A stretch of 64,000 nt of DNA from contig NZ_VFUZ01000005.1 of NCBI RefSeq assembly GCF_006658505.1, positions 62,001 through 126,000 of the forward strand, written 5' to 3'. The DNA comes from Mesorhizobium sp. B2-4-15 (GTDB lineage: Bacteria; Pseudomonadota; Alphaproteobacteria; Rhizobiales; Rhizobiaceae). Position numbers and translations under genes: made by a program. The notes under the pieces are model-generated. The model had not been told where the DNA came from and did no database searches. It saw only the letters and a program-made list of their open reading frames with translations. Position 1 is the stretch's first letter, and every line of letters begins with the position of its first letter. Shown piece by piece: positions 52,781 to 61,643 of the stretch.

Positions 52781-53155
52781 ATGAATATTCTGGTCTCGAT
52801 TTTACTTGCGATAGTAGCGGGCGTAGTTTTAACCATCGCGAAGGCGATATCAGTTGCCAAGATGATCAAAGAACGCACCTATTCATGGGTGCGCCTTGGT
52901 GTGATCACGGCGCTTTGGATCGCGCTCACGCTACCAAGCATGGCTTCTTCGTGCGGAGCCATCGGCTGCGCATATGGCCTGCATTTCGGATGGATGCTTC
53001 AACCCTTCGAAGCCAACACACCATCGAATGCCATATTTCTGGCGATGGGTGGCTATGCGATCCTTAGCGTGTATTTTTTCGGGCACATATTGGGTTTGGT
53101 ATTCTCTCTTTTTAGAGCAAACTCAAGCCCCGCTCGAGACTTGGATGAGCCCTGA
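52781..53155 (+). CDS. Hypothetical membrane protein 1
   Basis: A 124-residue protein with four hydrophobic segments. It starts MNILVSILLAIVAGVVLTIAKA, then has VRLGVITALWIALTLPS and LAMGGYAILSVYFFG. GGGGAG lies 4 bases before the ATG. Base composition and codon use (many AT-ending codons) differ from aroA and cmk on both sides, suggesting recent acquisition. No family is recognised. Confidence 0.6.
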   Translation: MNILVSILLAIVAGVVLTIAKAISVAKMIKERTYSWVRLGVITALWIALTLPSMASSCGAIGCAYGLHFGWMLQPFEANTPSNAIFLAMGGYAILSVYFFGHILGLVFSLFRANSSPARDLDEP

Positions 53156-53700
53156 TGCGAAGCGGAAATAAAACAGATGATGGGTTCGTGATCGTTTCCT
53201 TTCGTAGAGGAGCCGAAGCCTACAAGATTACTCCCGAGCAGTATGATTTCGTAAAAAGACGATTTTATCGAGAGTATTGGACTGCGATCCTGACTACAAT
53301 CCCACTTGGAGGCCTCTTCCTTCTTTGGTGGGGCGGATGCCTCGCTACACATTGGCTCTTGCTCGTGGCAATAATTTACGTGATGGGCAACACGGCATTG
53401 AGTATCGCCCGCTTCAGAGCGATTGCTCAGGTGAAACGGTTCTCCTCCATCTCTTCGGTGCCGGTCGAATTTCCCGGCATGTCTGATGTCAAGGCAATTC
53501 TCCTCAAAGCGTGGCGATCCGTAAGCGACATCCACCTCGTCAACGGAGCGCGGCTGACAGGGCTGTTTTTCTTTTCGGGCGTCATCGTCCTGGTCGCGGG
53601 ATTGCTCGGCTTAGACAACGATGGTCCGAGACCCGAAAGCGATTCGCTCGCCCTGCTATTTTCACCATTGTCACCGGCGTTCTTTTCCTCACATTTTTGA
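53155..53700 (+). CDS. Hypothetical membrane protein 2
   Basis: A 181-residue protein. The N-terminal 45 residues are polar, followed by two hydrophobic segments (AILTTIPLGGLFLLWWGG, ATHWLLLVAIIYVMG) and a third near 135-155. The start overlaps the stop of the preceding gene (TGATG), so the two are probably expressed together. It shares the lower GC content of that gene. No family is recognised, and the C-terminal end looks ragged, so it may be truncated. Confidence 0.5.
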   Translation: MRSGNKTDDGFVIVSFRRGAEAYKITPEQYDFVKRRFYREYWTAILTTIPLGGLFLLWWGGCLATHWLLLVAIIYVMGNTALSIARFRAIAQVKRFSSISSVPVEFPGMSDVKAILLKAWRSVSDIHLVNGARLTGLFFFSGVIVLVAGLLGLDNDGPRPESDSLALLFSPLSPAFFSSHF

Positions 53701-53822
53701 AAGAACGCCGGCGCCGAAAAGAGAGCGCCCAATCTGCGCAGTCGTAGTTTGCGGATCGACAAAAGTTCGCGCATACCGCTAACGACAATTGCGCCTCGCA
53801 TCGGGTTTGCCAAAAGGTCTGT

Positions 53823-54470
53823 ATGAAGCCGTTCACCATCGCCATCGACGGACCAGCCGGCGCCGGCAAGGGCACCCTCGCCCGGCGGCTGGCCGACCAC
53901 TACCGGCTGAACCTGCTCGACACCGGCCTAACCTATCGCGCGGTCGCCCATGCCTTGCTTCAGGTGGGCCTGCCGCTCGACAATGTCTCGGCGGCAGAGA
54001 CCGCGGCGCGCCAGGTCGATCTGGCAAAGCTCGACCGTGCGGTGCTGTCGGCGCATGCGGTCGGCGAGGCGGCCTCGAAGGTCGCGGTTTTCCCGACCGT
54101 GCGGCGCATCCTGGTTGAAAAGCAGCGCGAATTCGCCAAGACCCCGCCGGGCGCGGTGCTTGACGGCCGCGACATCGGCACCGTGGTGTGCCCCGACGCC
54201 GACATCAAACTCTATGTGACGGCGAGTGCCGAGGTGCGGGCACAGCGCCGGCTGGCCGAGATCGAAAGCATCGGCGGCACGGCCAATTTCGCCGAGATCC
54301 TCGCCGACATCCAACGCCGTGACGAGCGCGACATGGGCCGCGCCGACTCGCCATTGAAGCCGGCAGCCGACGCGCACTTGCTTGATACCAGCGAAATGGC
54401 TATAGAAGCCGCGTTTCTCGCGGCCATGGCTGTTATAGACGACGTGCTGGCCAAGAGAGACAAGGCCTGA
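53823..54470 (+). CDS. cmk: Cytidylate kinase
   Basis: A 215-residue cytoplasmic enzyme that phosphorylates CMP and dCMP. It has the P-loop [19 protein letters not shown], the NMP-binding [12 protein letters not shown] and [32 protein letters not shown]. The length is normal for Cmk. It lies immediately before rpsA, as in most alpha- and gammaproteobacteria. Confidence 0.95.
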   Translation: MKPFTIAIDGPAGAGKGTLARRLADHYRLNLLDTGLTYRAVAHALLQVGLPLDNVSAAETAARQVDLAKLDRAVLSAHAVGEAASKVAVFPTVRRILVEKQREFAKTPPGAVLDGRDIGTVVCPDADIKLYVTASAEVRAQRRLAEIESIGGTANFAEILADIQRRDERDMGRADSPLKPAADAHLLDTSEMAIEAAFLAAMAVIDDVLAKRDKA

Positions 54471-54674
54471 TCCGGGTTTTCTCCCGCGTTTCCGTTGCCG
54501 GAAGCGAAGAAAATACCCATATCGGGCACGAACCAGCCTGCCAGCATTCTTCATGCGCCGGAATTGCCGCTTGAAAGCGGCCCAGGGCTTTTGAGCCCGG
54601 AACGCCGGCAGGCCAACGCAATGCTAACCCACGGCGCCCGTCCCGCTCGAGATGCGGGGCACCCAGGAGAAACA

Positions 54675-56372
54675 ATGTCAGCTGCAAATCCCACTCGCGA
54701 CGATTTCGCGAGCCTGCTCGAAGAATCATTCACCACCGGCCACTCCGGCGAAGGTCAGGTCGTCAAGGGCACGATCACCGCGATCGAAAAGGACATGGCC
54801 ATCATCGACGTCGGCCTCAAGGTCGAAGGCCGCGTGCCGCTGAAGGAATTCGGCGTCAAGGGCAAGGACACCACCCTCAAGGTCGGAGACACCGTCGAAG
54901 TCTATGTCGAGCGCATCGAGAACGCGCTTGGCGAAGCGATGCTCTCGCGTGAGAAGGCCCGCCGCGAAGAGAGCTGGGTCCGTCTCGAAGAGAAGTTCAC
55001 CAAGGGCGAGCGCGTCGAAGGCGTCATCTTCAACCAGGTCAAGGGCGGCTTCACCGTCGACCTCGACGGTGCCGTGGCCTTCCTGCCGCGCAGCCAGGTC
55101 GATATCCGCCCGATCCGCGACGTCTCCCCGCTGATGCACAACCCGCAGCCCTTCGAGATCCTCAAGATGGATCGCCGCCGCGGCAACATCGTGGTGTCGC
55201 GCCGCACCGTGCTCGAGGAAAGCCGCGCCGAACAGCGTTCGGAAATCGTGCAGAACCTCGAAGAAGGCCAGGTTGTCGAAGGCGTCGTCAAGAACATCAC
55301 CGATTACGGTGCGTTCGTCGACCTCGGCGGCATCGACGGCCTGCTGCATGTCACCGACATGGCATGGCGCCGCGTCAACCATCCGACCGAAATCCTCAAC
55401 ATCGGTCAGACGGTCAAGGTGCAGATCATCCGCATCAACCAGGAAACCCACCGCATCTCGCTCGGCATGAAGCAGCTCGAGAGCGATCCGTGGTCCGAGA
55501 TCGGCACCAAGTTCCCGATCGGCAAGAAGATCAAGGGCACCGTCACCAACATCACCGACTACGGCGCGTTCGTCGAGCTGGAGCCGGGCATCGAGGGCCT
55601 TATCCACGTTTCGGAAATGTCGTGGACCAAGAAGAACGTGCATCCCGGCAAGATCCTGTCGACGACCCAGGAAGTCGACGTGGTGGTGCTCGAGGTCGAT
55701 CCGGCCAAACGCCGCATCTCGCTCGGCCTCAAGCAGACGCTCGAGAATCCGTGGGAAGCCTTCGCGCGCAACCATCCGGTCGGCAGCCAGGTCGAGGGCG
55801 AGGTCAAGAACAAGACCGAGTTCGGCCTGTTCATCGGCCTGGAAGGCGACGTGGACGGCATGGTGCACCTCTCCGACCTCGACTGGACCCGTCCGGGCGA
55901 GCAGGTTATCGAAGAGTACAATCGCGGCGACATGGTCAAGGCGCAGGTGCTCGACGTCGACATCGACAAGGAGCGCATCTCGCTCGGCATCAAGCAGCTG
56001 GCCCGCGACACGGTCGGGGAAGCGGCGACTTCGGGCGAACTGCGCAAGAACGCCGTCGTCACCTGCGAAGTCATCGGCGTCAAGGATGGCGGCCTGGAAG
56101 TGCGGCTGGTCGACAGCGGCATCGAGACCTTCATCAAGCGCTCGGACCTCAGCCGCGACCGCGACGAGCAGCGCCCCGAGCGCTTCACCGTCGGCCAGAA
56201 GGTCGATGCCCGTGTCATCGCCTTCGACAAGAAGACCCGCAAGCTGCAGGTCTCGATCAAGGCGCTGGAAATCGCCGAGGAAAAGGAAGCGGTCGCCCAG
56301 TATGGCTCGACCGACTCCGGCGCTTCGCTGGGCGATATCCTGGGTGCCGCGCTGAAGAAGCAGGGCAACTAA
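54675..56372 (+). CDS. rpsA: 30S ribosomal protein S1
   Basis: A 565-residue protein with six S1 RNA-binding repeats. The most regular ones begin EGQVVEGVVKNITDYGAFVDLGG and KIKGTVTNITDYGAFVELEPG. S1 brings mRNA to the 30S subunit. The start is ATG 54675 after CCCAGGAGAAACA; the longer frame upstream is not protein S1. The 204-base leader between cmk and rpsA is available for the autogenous control known for rpsA in other bacteria. Length and sequence are typical of Rhizobiales. Confidence 0.96.
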   Translation: MSAANPTRDDFASLLEESFTTGHSGEGQVVKGTITAIEKDMAIIDVGLKVEGRVPLKEFGVKGKDTTLKVGDTVEVYVERIENALGEAMLSREKARREESWVRLEEKFTKGERVEGVIFNQVKGGFTVDLDGAVAFLPRSQVDIRPIRDVSPLMHNPQPFEILKMDRRRGNIVVSRRTVLEESRAEQRSEIVQNLEEGQVVEGVVKNITDYGAFVDLGGIDGLLHVTDMAWRRVNHPTEILNIGQTVKVQIIRINQETHRISLGMKQLESDPWSEIGTKFPIGKKIKGTVTNITDYGAFVELEPGIEGLIHVSEMSWTKKNVHPGKILSTTQEVDVVVLEVDPAKRRISLGLKQTLENPWEAFARNHPVGSQVEGEVKNKTEFGLFIGLEGDVDGMVHLSDLDWTRPGEQVIEEYNRGDMVKAQVLDVDIDKERISLGIKQLARDTVGEAATSGELRKNAVVTCEVIGVKDGGLEVRLVDSGIETFIKRSDLSRDRDEQRPERFTVGQKVDARVIAFDKKTRKLQVSIKALEIAEEKEAVAQYGSTDSGASLGDILGAALKKQGN

Positions 56373-56415
56373 GTCCTTCGCAAGCGAAGTCCTTCGCTTA
56401 GTCCAGAATGACAAG

Positions 56416-56449
56416 AACCCCGCCGGAGCGCTCCGGCGGGGTTTTTCTT
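56416..56449 (+). terminator. Rho-independent terminator of rpsA
   Basis: Arms AACCCCGCCGGAGC (56416-56429) and GCTCCGGCGGGGTT (56430-56443) are a perfect inverted repeat, followed by TTTTTCTTT. It can also serve the convergent SDR gene on the other strand, since AA residues lie on its other side. Confidence 0.92.
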
Positions 56450-56477
56450 TGGCAAAAACCGGTTCGGCGAGGGGGAG

Positions 56478-57185
56478 CTACGCCCGGCCGTAGAGCGGCA
56501 CCAACGTTCCGCTCATCGCCTGGTTGGCCGGAGAGGCGAGGTAGGCGATGGCTTCGGCGGCCGCTTCGAGGCTGACCCATTTGGTGAAATCGGCATCCGG
56601 CATGTCGGCACGGTTTGCCGGTGTGTCGAGCGTCGAGGGCGCCACGGCGTTGACCAAGATGCCCTTGTGCTTGAGTTCCTCCGCCATCGCCACCGTCATC
56701 GCCGCGACCGCCGCCTTGCTGGCCGCGTAGGCGACCATGCCCGCGCCCCGGCGAGGCTCCAATGCCGCCCGCGCGGCGACATTGACGATGCGTCCGGCAG
56801 TGCCTGATGCCAGCATCGAACGCACCGCGGCGCGGCTGCACAGGAAGGTGGTGCGGGCATTGGTGTCCATCATCTCGGCAAAGGATGCCGATTCGATCTT
56901 TTCCACTGGCGCCATGGCAAAGCCGCCCGCCAGGTGGATCGAAGCCCAGAGGCCCGGAACCTGGCTGTAGAACGCCTCGACCTTGGCGGAGTCCGAAAGA
57001 TCGACATTGTGCGCCAGCTTGACGTTGTCGTGCGTGGTGAAGGGGAAGTGCGAAGGCGCCGCTGCATGCGCGTTCGGCACGTGGCAGATCACGCCCTGTT
57101 CCAGCAGCCTGCCAACCACCGCGCCACCGAGCGCGCCGGTTCCACCGGTTACAACGATATGCCTGCCTTCAAGTGTTTCCGTCAT
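56478..57185 (-). CDS. SDR family oxidoreductase
   Basis: A 235-residue short-chain dehydrogenase with the cofactor motif VVTGGTGALGGAVVGRL and a YAASK catalytic pair preceded by VNVAARAALEPRRGAGMV. The middle region (LAGGFAMAPVEKI in place of NNAG) is unusual and resembles dihydropteridine-reductase-like SDRs. No neighbouring gene points to a pathway. It converges on rpsA across the terminator. Confidence 0.85.
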   Translation of the reverse strand: MTETLEGRHIVVTGGTGALGGAVVGRLLEQGVICHVPNAHAAAPSHFPFTTHDNVKLAHNVDLSDSAKVEAFYSQVPGLWASIHLAGGFAMAPVEKIESASFAEMMDTNARTTFLCSRAAVRSMLASGTAGRIVNVAARAALEPRRGAGMVAYAASKAAVAAMTVAMAEELKHKGILVNAVAPSTLDTPANRADMPDADFTKWVSLEAAAEAIAYLASPANQAMSGTLVPLYGRA

Positions 57186-57312
57186 CCTAGAACCGCTCCT
57201 GTCTTTTTATGATTATATCGCTTGTTTTGCCGCGCCGACGCGAAGCGTCGCCCCTTTCGGGCGATCACTCAACTGATATCTCGACATGGCAGCCGTTGCG
57301 TCTTTGCATGCG

Positions 57313-58239
57313 TCAGGACGCCGGCCAGCCCGAAACGATCGCGTCCCACAGCAGATGCTCACCGACGGTTGGGCGCTGCTCGTGATGCGTGAGCTTGTGC
57401 AGCCAGAAACCATCAAAAAGGGAGTGATGGGTGGCCTCCTCGAACGGTTCGAAGAGCCGCCACTGCAATTCGTGCGGCCGGTCCGCGCCAACCTGCGGCA
57501 TGCGCAGGAAGTCGCGCCGCAACGGGCGGTGCAGCAGGAGCGAGGCTTCGAAGTGGTAGGGGAACATGAAGTAGTCGTGCAGGGCGTCGTACTTCTTCCA
57601 GTAGTCGGCGAGGCCGTGCAGCACCGTCTCGACCAGCGGGTGCCCCTTGCGGGCATGAATGAACCAGGTTTCCACAAGCCGCGGATGGCGATTGGTCTCG
57701 CGCAGAATGTAGAAATCCTCGCGCTCGATTTCGGGCGGCACCGGCTGCCGGAGCAGGATGGTGGCATCGAGCCATGTTCCTCCGCGCCGGGAGAGCAGGC
57801 TCAGGCGAATGAAATTGGAGAAATGCTGGCTGTTCATCAGCCCGCGCCGCCGCTTGTCCCAGACATGGCCGGGCAAATCGATATGGCCCTCCACGGTCTT
57901 GTCGTCGAGCACGACAAGGTCGCGCGAACCCTTGTGGCGCGCGACCGAGCGCAGGCATGCCTTGACCAGTGGCGGGGCCTGGTCGGCGCCTTGCGCCCAG
58001 TATTGCCAGATCGGACCGAGGCCGCCGGTCGGCGTGCTGGCGGAGCACCAATGCGAATGATCGACCGCCACGCGCCGGGCGCGCCGCTTCTTCTTTCGCG
58101 CGAGCGTCATGCAAAGCTTCGCCGCGGTCTTCCTCACGGGCCAAGGCAGCTCAGGCGAGGATGCCGCCCAACGCAATGGTGCGAGATGAGGAAATGTCAG
58201 CGGATCGCGAAAGGACGCCTGTTCCTTGAAAAATGACAT
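57313..58239 (-). CDS. Capsular polysaccharide synthesis-type glycosyltransferase
   Basis: A 308-residue protein of the Caps_synth / GT32-like group. Motifs are GGLGPIWQYWAQGADQAPP, then FSNFIRLSLLSRRGGTWLDATILL, where GGTWLDAT holds the metal-binding Asp, and a C-terminal DGFWLHKLTHHEQRP. Such enzymes transfer a sugar in capsule, LPS or glycan synthesis. It has no signal peptide or membrane helix. It stands alone here, 25 kb from the EPS locus. A short palindromic repeat follows upstream of its start. Confidence 0.78.
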   Translation of the reverse strand: MSFFKEQASFRDPLTFPHLAPLRWAASSPELPWPVRKTAAKLCMTLARKKKRRARRVAVDHSHWCSASTPTGGLGPIWQYWAQGADQAPPLVKACLRSVARHKGSRDLVVLDDKTVEGHIDLPGHVWDKRRRGLMNSQHFSNFIRLSLLSRRGGTWLDATILLRQPVPPEIEREDFYILRETNRHPRLVETWFIHARKGHPLVETVLHGLADYWKKYDALHDYFMFPYHFEASLLLHRPLRRDFLRMPQVGADRPHELQWRLFEPFEEATHHSLFDGFWLHKLTHHEQRPTVGEHLLWDAIVSGWPAS

Positions 58240-58267
58240 GGCCGGCCGATGGTTGAGACACGCCTTT

Positions 58268-58306
58268 AGAGCGGTTCAGCATTTGTTAGAATCGCTGACC
58301 CGCTCC
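58268..58306. repeat. Palindromic intergenic repeat
   Basis: AGCGGTTCAGC (58270-58280) and GCTGACCCGCT (58294-58304) pair with one mismatch around a 13-base loop. It lies between two minus-strand genes. Elements starting AGAGCGGTTCA are common between genes in Mesorhizobium. Confidence 0.6.
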
Positions 58307-58339
58307 AGCTCTCTGTTTCTACGCTGACGCAGCCGACAC

Positions 58340-59920
58340 TCAGTCGACCGAGATTTCGATGACGCGCGGCAGTCCCGTTGCCCGGGCGTGCTTCAGCGCC
58401 TGCGGCAAGGCGTCGATATTTCCCAGCCGTTCGGCACCGATGCCATAGGCCTCGGCCAGCTTGCAGAAATCCGGCGGCGCCGGCGACACGCCGACGGGTT
58501 CCACGCCGACATCGAGCATCGAGGTCTCGATCTCGCGATAGCCTCTGTTGTTCCAGACCACGAAGATGACCGGCGCCTGGGCGTCGAGCGCCGCACCAAG
58601 TTCGGGCAGCGTGAACTGGAACCCGCCGTCGCCAGTCAGGCAGACAATTGGTGCATCGGGCATGGCAAGGGCTGCACCGATGGCCGCCGGTGGGCCATAA
58701 CCAAGCGCGCCGAAGCCGGTGGCGGCGTTGAACCAGCCGCCCGGCCGGTCGTGATCGTAGTAGAGGTTGGCGGCATAGATCGGCTGCGTCGAATCGCCGA
58801 CGACGATCGCGCCCGGCAAGGCGTCACGGATCATTTCCACGGCATGCACCTGCGCCACATAGGCGGGGCTCAGCTCGGCAAAAGCCCCCTTCCGTGCCTC
58901 GGCTGCGCGCCCCTCGCCGTCCGGCGCGGCGGTATGATCTGCGCCGATCGCGGTGAGCAGGGCCTCGATCGCCTCGGCACAATCGGCCTGGATGGCGACC
59001 GTCACCGGACGCCGCGCGAGCTGGTCGGCGCCGATGTCGATGCGGATCAGATTGGAAGGCAGCACAAAGCCGCCATCGCCATAGCCGTCATAGTCGGTCG
59101 GGCCGAACTCCGTGCCGGCGGCAATCACCAGATCGGCCTCGGCCATCAGTGCACGAACCGCCTTCAGGCTGGGACTTGCCGGCACGCAGAGCGGGTGGCG
59201 GTGCAGCAGGCCACGCGCATTCGTGGTCTCGACCACCGGCGCGCCGAGTCTTTCGGCCAGGCGTTGCAGCGCCGCCTCGGCCCGCTTGGCGCCGCCGCCG
59301 GCCAGGATCAGCGGGCGGCGCGCGGCGGCGATGAGTTTGGCAGCGCTGGCAATTGCCTCGCCGTCCGGAGCAGGCGGCGCCGCATTGCTCAGCAGTGCCG
59401 CGATGTCGTCCACCGGCTTGACCATGACATCGGTCGGGATCTCGATATGCACCGGGCCCGGTCGCGACGATGAAAACAGGGCGAAGGCCTGGGCCAGCGC
59501 GCCCGGCAATTCGCTGGCCTCGGTGATGCGCTGCGACAAAAGCGCCACCTTCTCCATCATGCCACGCTGATCTGGCAGTTCGTGCAGGAAGCCAAGCCCC
59601 TTGCCCAGCGTCGGCATGGCGTTGACACCCGAGATGACCAGCATCGGCACCGAATCGGCGCGCGCCTGGCCCATGGCGGTAAGGGTGTTGGTCAAGCCCG
59701 GGCCGGTGATGACGAAGGCGACACCCGGCCTGCCGCTGGCGCGGGCATAGCCGTCGGCCATGAAGCCGGCGCCCTGTTCGTGGCGCGGCGTGACATGGCG
59801 GATTTTCGAGCGCGCCAGCCCACGGTAGAGCTCGACCGTGTGGACGCCTGGAATGCCGAAGACCGTGTCGACGCCATGGGCTTCAAGCAGCGTGATGAGG
59901 GCTTCGCCGAGTGTGGTCAT
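58340..59920 (-). CDS. ThDP-dependent decarboxylase (5-guanidino-2-oxopentanoate decarboxylase-like)
   Basis: A 526-residue member of the acetolactate synthase / pyruvate decarboxylase family. The N-terminus TVFGIPGVHTVELYRGL contains the GIPG pattern, with the catalytic Glu in TPRHEQGAGFMADGYAR. The C-terminal domain has the thiamine-diphosphate motif LTGDGGFQFTLPELGAALDAQ ending in WNNRGY. Overall style fits AruI-type 2-ketoarginine decarboxylases. The neighbour gene for an amidinohydrolase supports a role in arginine or guanidino-acid breakdown. It starts within the stop codon of the TetR gene (ATGA). A general acetolactate synthase large subunit is less likely because no small subunit is nearby. 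Confidence 0.78.
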   Translation of the reverse strand: MTTLGEALITLLEAHGVDTVFGIPGVHTVELYRGLARSKIRHVTPRHEQGAGFMADGYARASGRPGVAFVITGPGLTNTLTAMGQARADSVPMLVISGVNAMPTLGKGLGFLHELPDQRGMMEKVALLSQRITEASELPGALAQAFALFSSSRPGPVHIEIPTDVMVKPVDDIAALLSNAAPPAPDGEAIASAAKLIAAARRPLILAGGGAKRAEAALQRLAERLGAPVVETTNARGLLHRHPLCVPASPSLKAVRALMAEADLVIAAGTEFGPTDYDGYGDGGFVLPSNLIRIDIGADQLARRPVTVAIQADCAEAIEALLTAIGADHTAAPDGEGRAAEARKGAFAELSPAYVAQVHAVEMIRDALPGAIVVGDSTQPIYAANLYYDHDRPGGWFNAATGFGALGYGPPAAIGAALAMPDAPIVCLTGDGGFQFTLPELGAALDAQAPVIFVVWNNRGYREIETSMLDVGVEPVGVSPAPPDFCKLAEAYGIGAERLGNIDALPQALKHARATGLPRVIEISVD

Positions 59921-60564
59921 TGGTTTTCTCCCCTTTCCGGCGCGAGGCCGAGCTCGGCCTCGATAGATTTGATGCCAATCGTCGCCAATTCGCCAGGCGA
60001 GAACATTTCGCCAGCCAGGCAGCCTTCCACCCAGAGCCCGTCGATGATCGCGTTAATCGCAATGGCGTGATGGCGCAGCTGGCTTGCGTCCGGCTCGCGC
60101 TGTTCGGCGGCGAGCACCTCGGCCACGACGGCTTCCACCTCGTTGCGAAAGCCAAGGTAACCTTCGCGGTGGGCGCGAGCCAGGCTCGGGTCCGAACCGG
60201 CGCGGCCGATGAAGGTTGCCCAGAGCGAAAACACCCGCGCATCGATGATTGGCGCATTGAGGTTGGCTGTGACGAAAGCCGCAAGGCGTTTGCGCGGCGA
60301 GGCATCTTCCATGACCAACGCCGCTTTCGCCTGCTCGGTCATGCGGCCCATCAGCGCTGCATAGGCTTCCTGCAGCAATTCTTCCTTACTGGGGAAATAG
60401 TGCCGGATCAGCCCGGCGGTGACGCCGGCGCGCAATGCGATGGTGCGCAAGGTGGCGCCCTCCAAGCCGTGTTCCGCCACGCTATTCAGGGTCGCTTCGA
60501 TCAAATCCTGCCGCCGTCGCTCCTCGCCCTCGCGACGGAACTTGCGGCGGGACGGCGTATTCAT
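59917..60564 (-). CDS. TetR family regulator (BetI-like)
   Basis: A 215-residue regulator. The helix-turn-helix region QDLIEATLNSVAEHGLEGATLRTIALRAGVTAGLIRHYFPSKEELLQEAY is of the BetI type, and the C-terminal half fits BetI_C (TANLNAPIIDARVFSLWATFIG). The start at 60564 overlaps the stop of the amidinohydrolase gene (ATGA), and its own stop overlaps the decarboxylase start. The three genes are therefore translationally coupled. It probably senses a guanidino or related compound and controls this operon and maybe the transporter. Confidence 0.87.
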   Translation of the reverse strand: MNTPSRRKFRREGEERRRQDLIEATLNSVAEHGLEGATLRTIALRAGVTAGLIRHYFPSKEELLQEAYAALMGRMTEQAKAALVMEDASPRKRLAAFVTANLNAPIIDARVFSLWATFIGRAGSDPSLARAHREGYLGFRNEVEAVVAEVLAAEQREPDASQLRHHAIAINAIIDGLWVEGCLAGEMFSPGELATIGIKSIEAELGLAPERGENQ

Positions 60565-61433
60565 TGGCGCAAGATCGGCCGCGTCAGGCATGTTGGCCCG
60601 CCTTCGCAGGCGATGCAGAGTGCATCCGCCTCGAAGATTTCTACGGTGCAGCCGGCAGCCTCCATGGCGGCTTTGGTCTTGGGAAAGCCTGCAACGGCAA
60701 TGACCTTGTGCGGGCTGGTCGGCAGCACGTTCAGGCTGAGGCCGTTGGAGGCGCCAAACTCTCCGGCATCACCCTCGACCAGCCGGATGCCGCGCGCCTT
60801 CAGCATTTGATAGAAGGTGGCCGGCAAAAGCGGTGAATAGACCAGTGCGAGGTCGTCGGCCAGCGGGCTGATCACCGACATCAGATGCAGGCACGCCTCT
60901 TCCCCTTGCCACAGCGGCAGGTCAAAGCCGTAGACTGAAATGCCCAGCGGCGTCAGCAGGTTGGAAACCTGCTGGATGCCTTCCTGGTTGGAGCGGACAC
61001 CGCGCCCGATCGCCAGCGTGCGAGCATCCACCCATACACAATCACCGCCTTCGACCTGGCCGGGAGCCTCGACGCGGCCGAGGATCGGAATGCCCAGTCT
61101 TCCGTAGGTTTCCTCATGCAGCGAGGGCTCGCTGGCGCGCAAGGGCTTGCCCATGGACAGAATAAGCGCGCCGCGGTCGGTCATCAGCGATGGGTCGTGC
61201 GTGAACACCGAATCCGAAAGGCCATCGGCCTTGTCCTCGATCCATTCGATTTCAGCGCCGGAAGTCGCCACCAGTTCAGCAAGGACGGCGTGCTGCAATG
61301 CCGCTTTCGCCGGATTGAATCCCGGGCCATAGTGCCAGGCAGCCCCGTCGGCGTTGCGCATGGCGTTGGCCGCCGACCGCATCAGAACGCGTCGCAGCGG
61401 CGCCGCCATGGACTGTGATCCGAAAGCGTTCAT
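60561..61433 (-). CDS. Amidinohydrolase/dimethylargininase family protein
   Basis: A 290-residue member of the amidinotransferase (arginine deiminase / DDAH) superfamily. It shows DSVFTHDPSLMTDRGALIL, QVEGGDCVWVD, and the catalytic Cys near the C-terminus in CEGGPTCLTRP. Members hydrolyse arginine, N-methylated arginines or related guanidino compounds to citrulline-type products. The start is taken as ATG 61433, with AAAAGGG 5 bases before it; ATG 61472 is possible but has no ribosome-binding site. First gene of the minus-strand operon and divergent from the transporter genes. Confidence 0.82.
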   Translation of the reverse strand: MNAFGSQSMAAPLRRVLMRSAANAMRNADGAAWHYGPGFNPAKAALQHAVLAELVATSGAEIEWIEDKADGLSDSVFTHDPSLMTDRGALILSMGKPLRASEPSLHEETYGRLGIPILGRVEAPGQVEGGDCVWVDARTLAIGRGVRSNQEGIQQVSNLLTPLGISVYGFDLPLWQGEEACLHLMSVISPLADDLALVYSPLLPATFYQMLKARGIRLVEGDAGEFGASNGLSLNVLPTSPHKVIAVAGFPKTKAAMEAAGCTVEIFEADALCIACEGGPTCLTRPILRQ

Positions 61434-61643
61434 CGAAGCCCTTTTAGCTGAAAAAAATGAAGAAAATTTCATGGAGCGCTATTTATACACTTGCACAACA
61501 AGCTCGCAAGTGCCGTAATGAGCGGGATTGACGGGCTCGCGCTGTTGGGTCCATGCTGAGGTCTAGAGCGGGGCAGTACAGCGTATGTTGATTAGCCGGG
61601 TAGACGTTCGACAAATTGCCGTCGACCAGATGAAGGTCACCCG

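Noticed and set aside
54726..56414. A 562-codon minus-strand frame opposite rpsA
   Set aside because: It mirrors the S1 repeats and has no ribosome-binding site or family match.
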